Part shown: in pieces, positions 43,500-43,568 of the stretch
How positions within the stretch are numbered: position 1 is the stretch's first letter
Layout of the letters: the number at the start of each line of letters is the position of its first letter
IMG/VR virus record: IMGVR_UViG_3300042905_001849
Coordinates: 1 to 43,568 of that record
Strand: one strand, 5' to 3'
DNA length: 43,568 nt
Source of the DNA: a virus
Notes under the pieces: generated by a model
Told to the model about the DNA's origin: nothing
Seen by the model: only the letters and a program-made list of their open reading frames with translations
Databases searched by the model: none
Program-made: the position numbers and the translations under genes

Positions 43500-43568
43500 C
43501 CCCCTGACCCCCTGATTTTTCGGCCAAAACTGCAAACAAAACAAACTCTAATCATACGGCGACCACCG

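Noticed and set aside
1-43568. Integrase, repressor, tRNA or insertion sequence
   Set aside because: No tyrosine or serine recombinase motif, CI-like protein, tRNA-like cloverleaf or transposase was seen. A lysogenic lifestyle is therefore not supported, although genes outside the window cannot be excluded.

Overview
The window looks like most or all of the genome of a tailed bacteriophage (a siphovirus-type virion), or a prophage-like equivalent, read from its non-coding strand. Every gene I can support lies on the minus strand, so the biological order runs from about 43,500 down to 73. The genes are packed tightly, and most neighbours are joined by 4-base stop/start overlaps (ATGA or GTGA). 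No non-coding stretch exceeds about 170 bases. No integrase, excisionase, CI-type repressor, tRNA or CRISPR array was recognised. The host is not identifiable from the sequence. High G+C, a CsrA homologue and a papain-like peptidase are compatible with a planctomycete-like or other Gram-negative-type host, but this is a weak inference.

Head and tail module (43.5-26.9 kb). In order: a ParB/Srx-fold protein; a Mom-like adenine-modifying enzyme; a small protein that may be the small terminase; the large terminase; an NrdR-type zinc ribbon; a gpW-like connector; a lambda-type portal with a C-terminal extension; a single-chain protease-scaffold-capsid protein followed by a terminator; a DUF2190-like head decoration protein; head-tail joining and tail completion proteins; the tail tube; a tail assembly chaperone pair joined by a -1 frameshift at A AAA AAC; a 607-residue tape measure; and distal tail proteins. 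A Stealth-like glycosyltransferase (25,805-26,872) closes this block.

Regulated small-gene zone (25.8-16.2 kb). Three transcription units start from near-identical promoters: TTGACA, a 16-base spacer carrying an invariant 12-mer, then TAnnnT. Each is followed by a 5-bp RNA hairpin whose stem covaries and whose loop is U(A/G)AGGG. Two of the units begin LPD29-like or unknown small genes. The third begins a small gene downstream of the methyltransferases. Between them lies a long translationally coupled operon of small unknown genes, two paralogous HD-domain phosphohydrolases, coiled-coil proteins, a glycosyltransferase-methyltransferase fusion, a truncated N-terminal remnant of an amino-methyltransferase, and a C5-cytosine methyltransferase.

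Replication and recombination zone (16.2-7.0 kb). This holds a second ParB-like protein, preceded by a G-rich tetranucleotide repeat and a nested inverted repeat; a RusA resolvase; a CsrA-like RNA-binding regulator; a RecT-like candidate annealase; a winged-helix initiator-like protein containing iteron-like DNA repeats; and a DnaB-family helicase. A strong terminator separates the initiator from the gene upstream of it.

Lysis and host-interaction zone (7.0-0.07 kb). This has exported or membrane proteins, a papain-like (C-H-N) cysteine peptidase coupled to an exported thioredoxin-like protein, small membrane proteins that are holin candidates, and then fibre or baseplate proteins including a LamG/concanavalin-like lectin.

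The most notable features are the three-copy promoter plus covarying leader hairpin in a genome that also encodes its own CsrA-like RNA-binding protein; the layered DNA-modification and anti-restriction set (Mom-like enzyme, C5 methyltransferase, methyltransferase remnant); the two glycan-directed enzymes; and the candidate partition/origin element upstream of the internal ParB-like gene.
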